A DNA stretch of 64,000 bases from CADEDH01 sp039029735. GTDB lineage: Bacteria; Actinomycetota; Acidimicrobiia; Acidimicrobiales; SZUA-35. Numbering within the stretch: position 1 is the first letter of the stretch; each line of letters begins with the position of its first letter. A program made the position numbers and the translations under genes. Below the pieces are notes generated by a model. The model was not told the origin of the DNA, searched no databases, and saw only the letters and a program-made list of their open reading frames with translations. Below, one piece after another: positions 63,266 to 64,000 of this stretch. Location of the stretch: positions 197,338-261,337 of the forward strand of contig JBCCFL010000002.1 of the NCBI GenBank assembly GCA_039029735.1. Reading direction: 5' to 3'.

Positions 63266-63279
63266 TTCCCCGTGGGGAA
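63266..63279. repeat. Inverted repeat TTCCCC-GT-GGGGAA
   Basis: A perfect 6-bp repeat with a 2-nt spacer lies 78-91 nt before the aminotransferase start. Candidate operator, no other support. Confidence 0.35.
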
Positions 63280-63356
63280 AGCCCGTAGCCGACCGGTGTG
63301 TGATCGCTATCGTTGGGCGCTGCCGCCAGAACCCGCAACGAAGGGGAGTGCCCACC

Positions 63357-64000
63357 ATGTCCCGAGGTCGCATCGCCACCCGTGTCGCCGCCATCGCTCC
63401 GTCCGCCACGCTGGCCGTCACGAACAAGGCCAACGAGTTGCGGGCCGCCGGCGAGTCCGTGATCGGCTTCGGTGCCGGTGAGCCTGACTTTCCGACGCCG
63501 GACTACATCGTGGAGGCCGCGGTCGAGGCCTGCCGCGACCCGAAGAACCACCGCTACAGCCCGGCCGGCGGTCTCCCGGAGCTGAAGGAGGCTCTGGTGG
63601 CGAAGACGGCTCGCGACTCGGGATACGAGGTGGCTGCCAACCAGGTGGTGGTGACCAACGGTGGCAAGCACGCAGTGTTCAACGCCATTGCCGGTGTCGT
63701 GGACGAGGGCGATGAGGTGCTCATCCCGACGCCGTTCTGGACCACGTACCCCGAGCCCGTTCGTCTGGCCGGGGGTGTACCGGTTCCGGTGGAGACCACG
63801 ATCACGTCGGGCTTCCGGGCCACGGTGGAGCAGCTCGATGCCGCCAAGACCGATCGTACGAAGGCCCTGATCTTCGTGAGCCCGTCGAACCCCTCTGGCG
63901 CGGTGTACCCCCGGGCCGAGATCGAGGCCATCGGCCAGTGGGCGGCTGACAACGACATCTGGGTGTTGACCGACGAGATCTACGAGCATCTCGTGTACGA
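63357..64000 (+). CDS. Class I pyridoxal-phosphate aminotransferase (aspartate-type), partial
   Basis: The first 214 residues of a fold-type I aminotransferase, cut off by the window end. ATRVAAIAPSATLAVTNKANELRAAGESVIGFGAGEPDFPTPDYI is the family N-terminus; RYSPAGGLPELKEALVAKT, VVTNGGKHAVFNAIAGVVDEGDEVLIPTPFWTTYPEPVRLAGG, FVSPSNPSGAVYPRAEIEAI and VLTDEIYEHLVY follow, with the Asn and Asp of the PLP site visible; the cofactor Lys is beyond the end. It transfers amino groups, most likely with aspartate or a prephenate-type substrate. GGGGAG precedes ATG 63357. Confidence 0.9.
   Translation, partial: MSRGRIATRVAAIAPSATLAVTNKANELRAAGESVIGFGAGEPDFPTPDYIVEAAVEACRDPKNHRYSPAGGLPELKEALVAKTARDSGYEVAANQVVVTNGGKHAVFNAIAGVVDEGDEVLIPTPFWTTYPEPVRLAGGVPVPVETTITSGFRATVEQLDAAKTDRTKALIFVSPSNPSGAVYPRAEIEAIGQWAADNDIWVLTDEIYEHLVY

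Noticed and set aside
1..64000. tRNA, rRNA, CRISPR, insertion sequence or prophage
   Set aside because: No cloverleaf, rRNA-like stretch, repeat-spacer array, transposase or integrase was seen; gaps are short and accounted for.

Overview
The window is high-GC DNA from an actinobacterium. A mycothiol-type formaldehyde dehydrogenase (15883-16968) points to a mycothiol user, a fragment of the actinobacterial 13E12-type HNH nuclease family is present, many genes appear to be transcribed leaderless, and Tad/Flp-type pilin-like genes and Thr/Asp-rich lipoproteins are common. Together this suits a free-living Actinomycetota member, plausibly of the Acidimicrobiia; the class-level call is inference. 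I see no rRNA, tRNA, CRISPR array, insertion sequence or prophage.

Layout. 1-3.0 kb: copper amine oxidase, decayed HNH remnant, a 44-aa membrane microprotein and a VOC protein. 3.0-7.2 kb: HrpB helicase coupled to a DUF1963-type protein, then a methyltransferase. 7.3-13.7 kb: an FtsX/MacB-like ABC exporter facing a two-component system, then a fasciclin lipoprotein and a textbook terminator. 13.8-18.9 kb: LOG-like protein, 2OG-Fe(II) oxygenase, cupin plus mycothiol-dependent dehydrogenase, a GluR0-like potassium channel and a TetR regulator. 18.9-21.6 kb: tightly overlapped DUF5519 / O-methyltransferase / WD40 operon. 21.6-29.5 kb: the first Rieske-TPP fusion enzyme, small VOC, DUF5655, Nudix and NAD(P)-binding proteins, GTP cyclohydrolase I, and two overlapping alpha/beta hydrolases. 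29.5-38.7 kb: a large Thr/Pro-rich lipoprotein, VIT-type transporter, Flp pilin, D-aminoacylase-type amidohydrolase, and a four-gene Tad-like pilin cluster that includes a prepilin joined to a probable ricin-B-like trefoil. 38.7-45.9 kb: the second Rieske-TPP fusion, MDR dehydrogenase, DUF72, inhibitor-like lipoprotein, CPA1 antiporter and PanE-like reductase. 45.9-49.6 kb: ilvBNC behind a leader peptide and two hairpins that look like an attenuator. 49.6-59.6 kb: LecA-like lectin, glycerol-3-phosphate dehydrogenase, CitE-like lyase plus MaoC hydratase, enoyl-CoA hydratase, a VOC-hypoxanthine phosphoribosyltransferase fusion, MetY, a lipoprotein and a cyclophilin. 59.7-64 kb: LLM monooxygenase facing a 2OG oxygenase that overlaps msrB, a membrane-anchored protein and an aminotransferase cut off by the window end.

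Most of the window is core or ordinary metabolism. The most unusual content is the two paralogous Rieske-TPP fusions, the VOC-HPRT fusion, the prepilin-trefoil protein in a Tad-like cluster without assembly genes, the ilv attenuator, and a repeated TANNNT box 5-8 nt before the start codon of at least a dozen genes, which suggests widespread leaderless transcription. Function calls rest on reading motifs by eye, with no database search.
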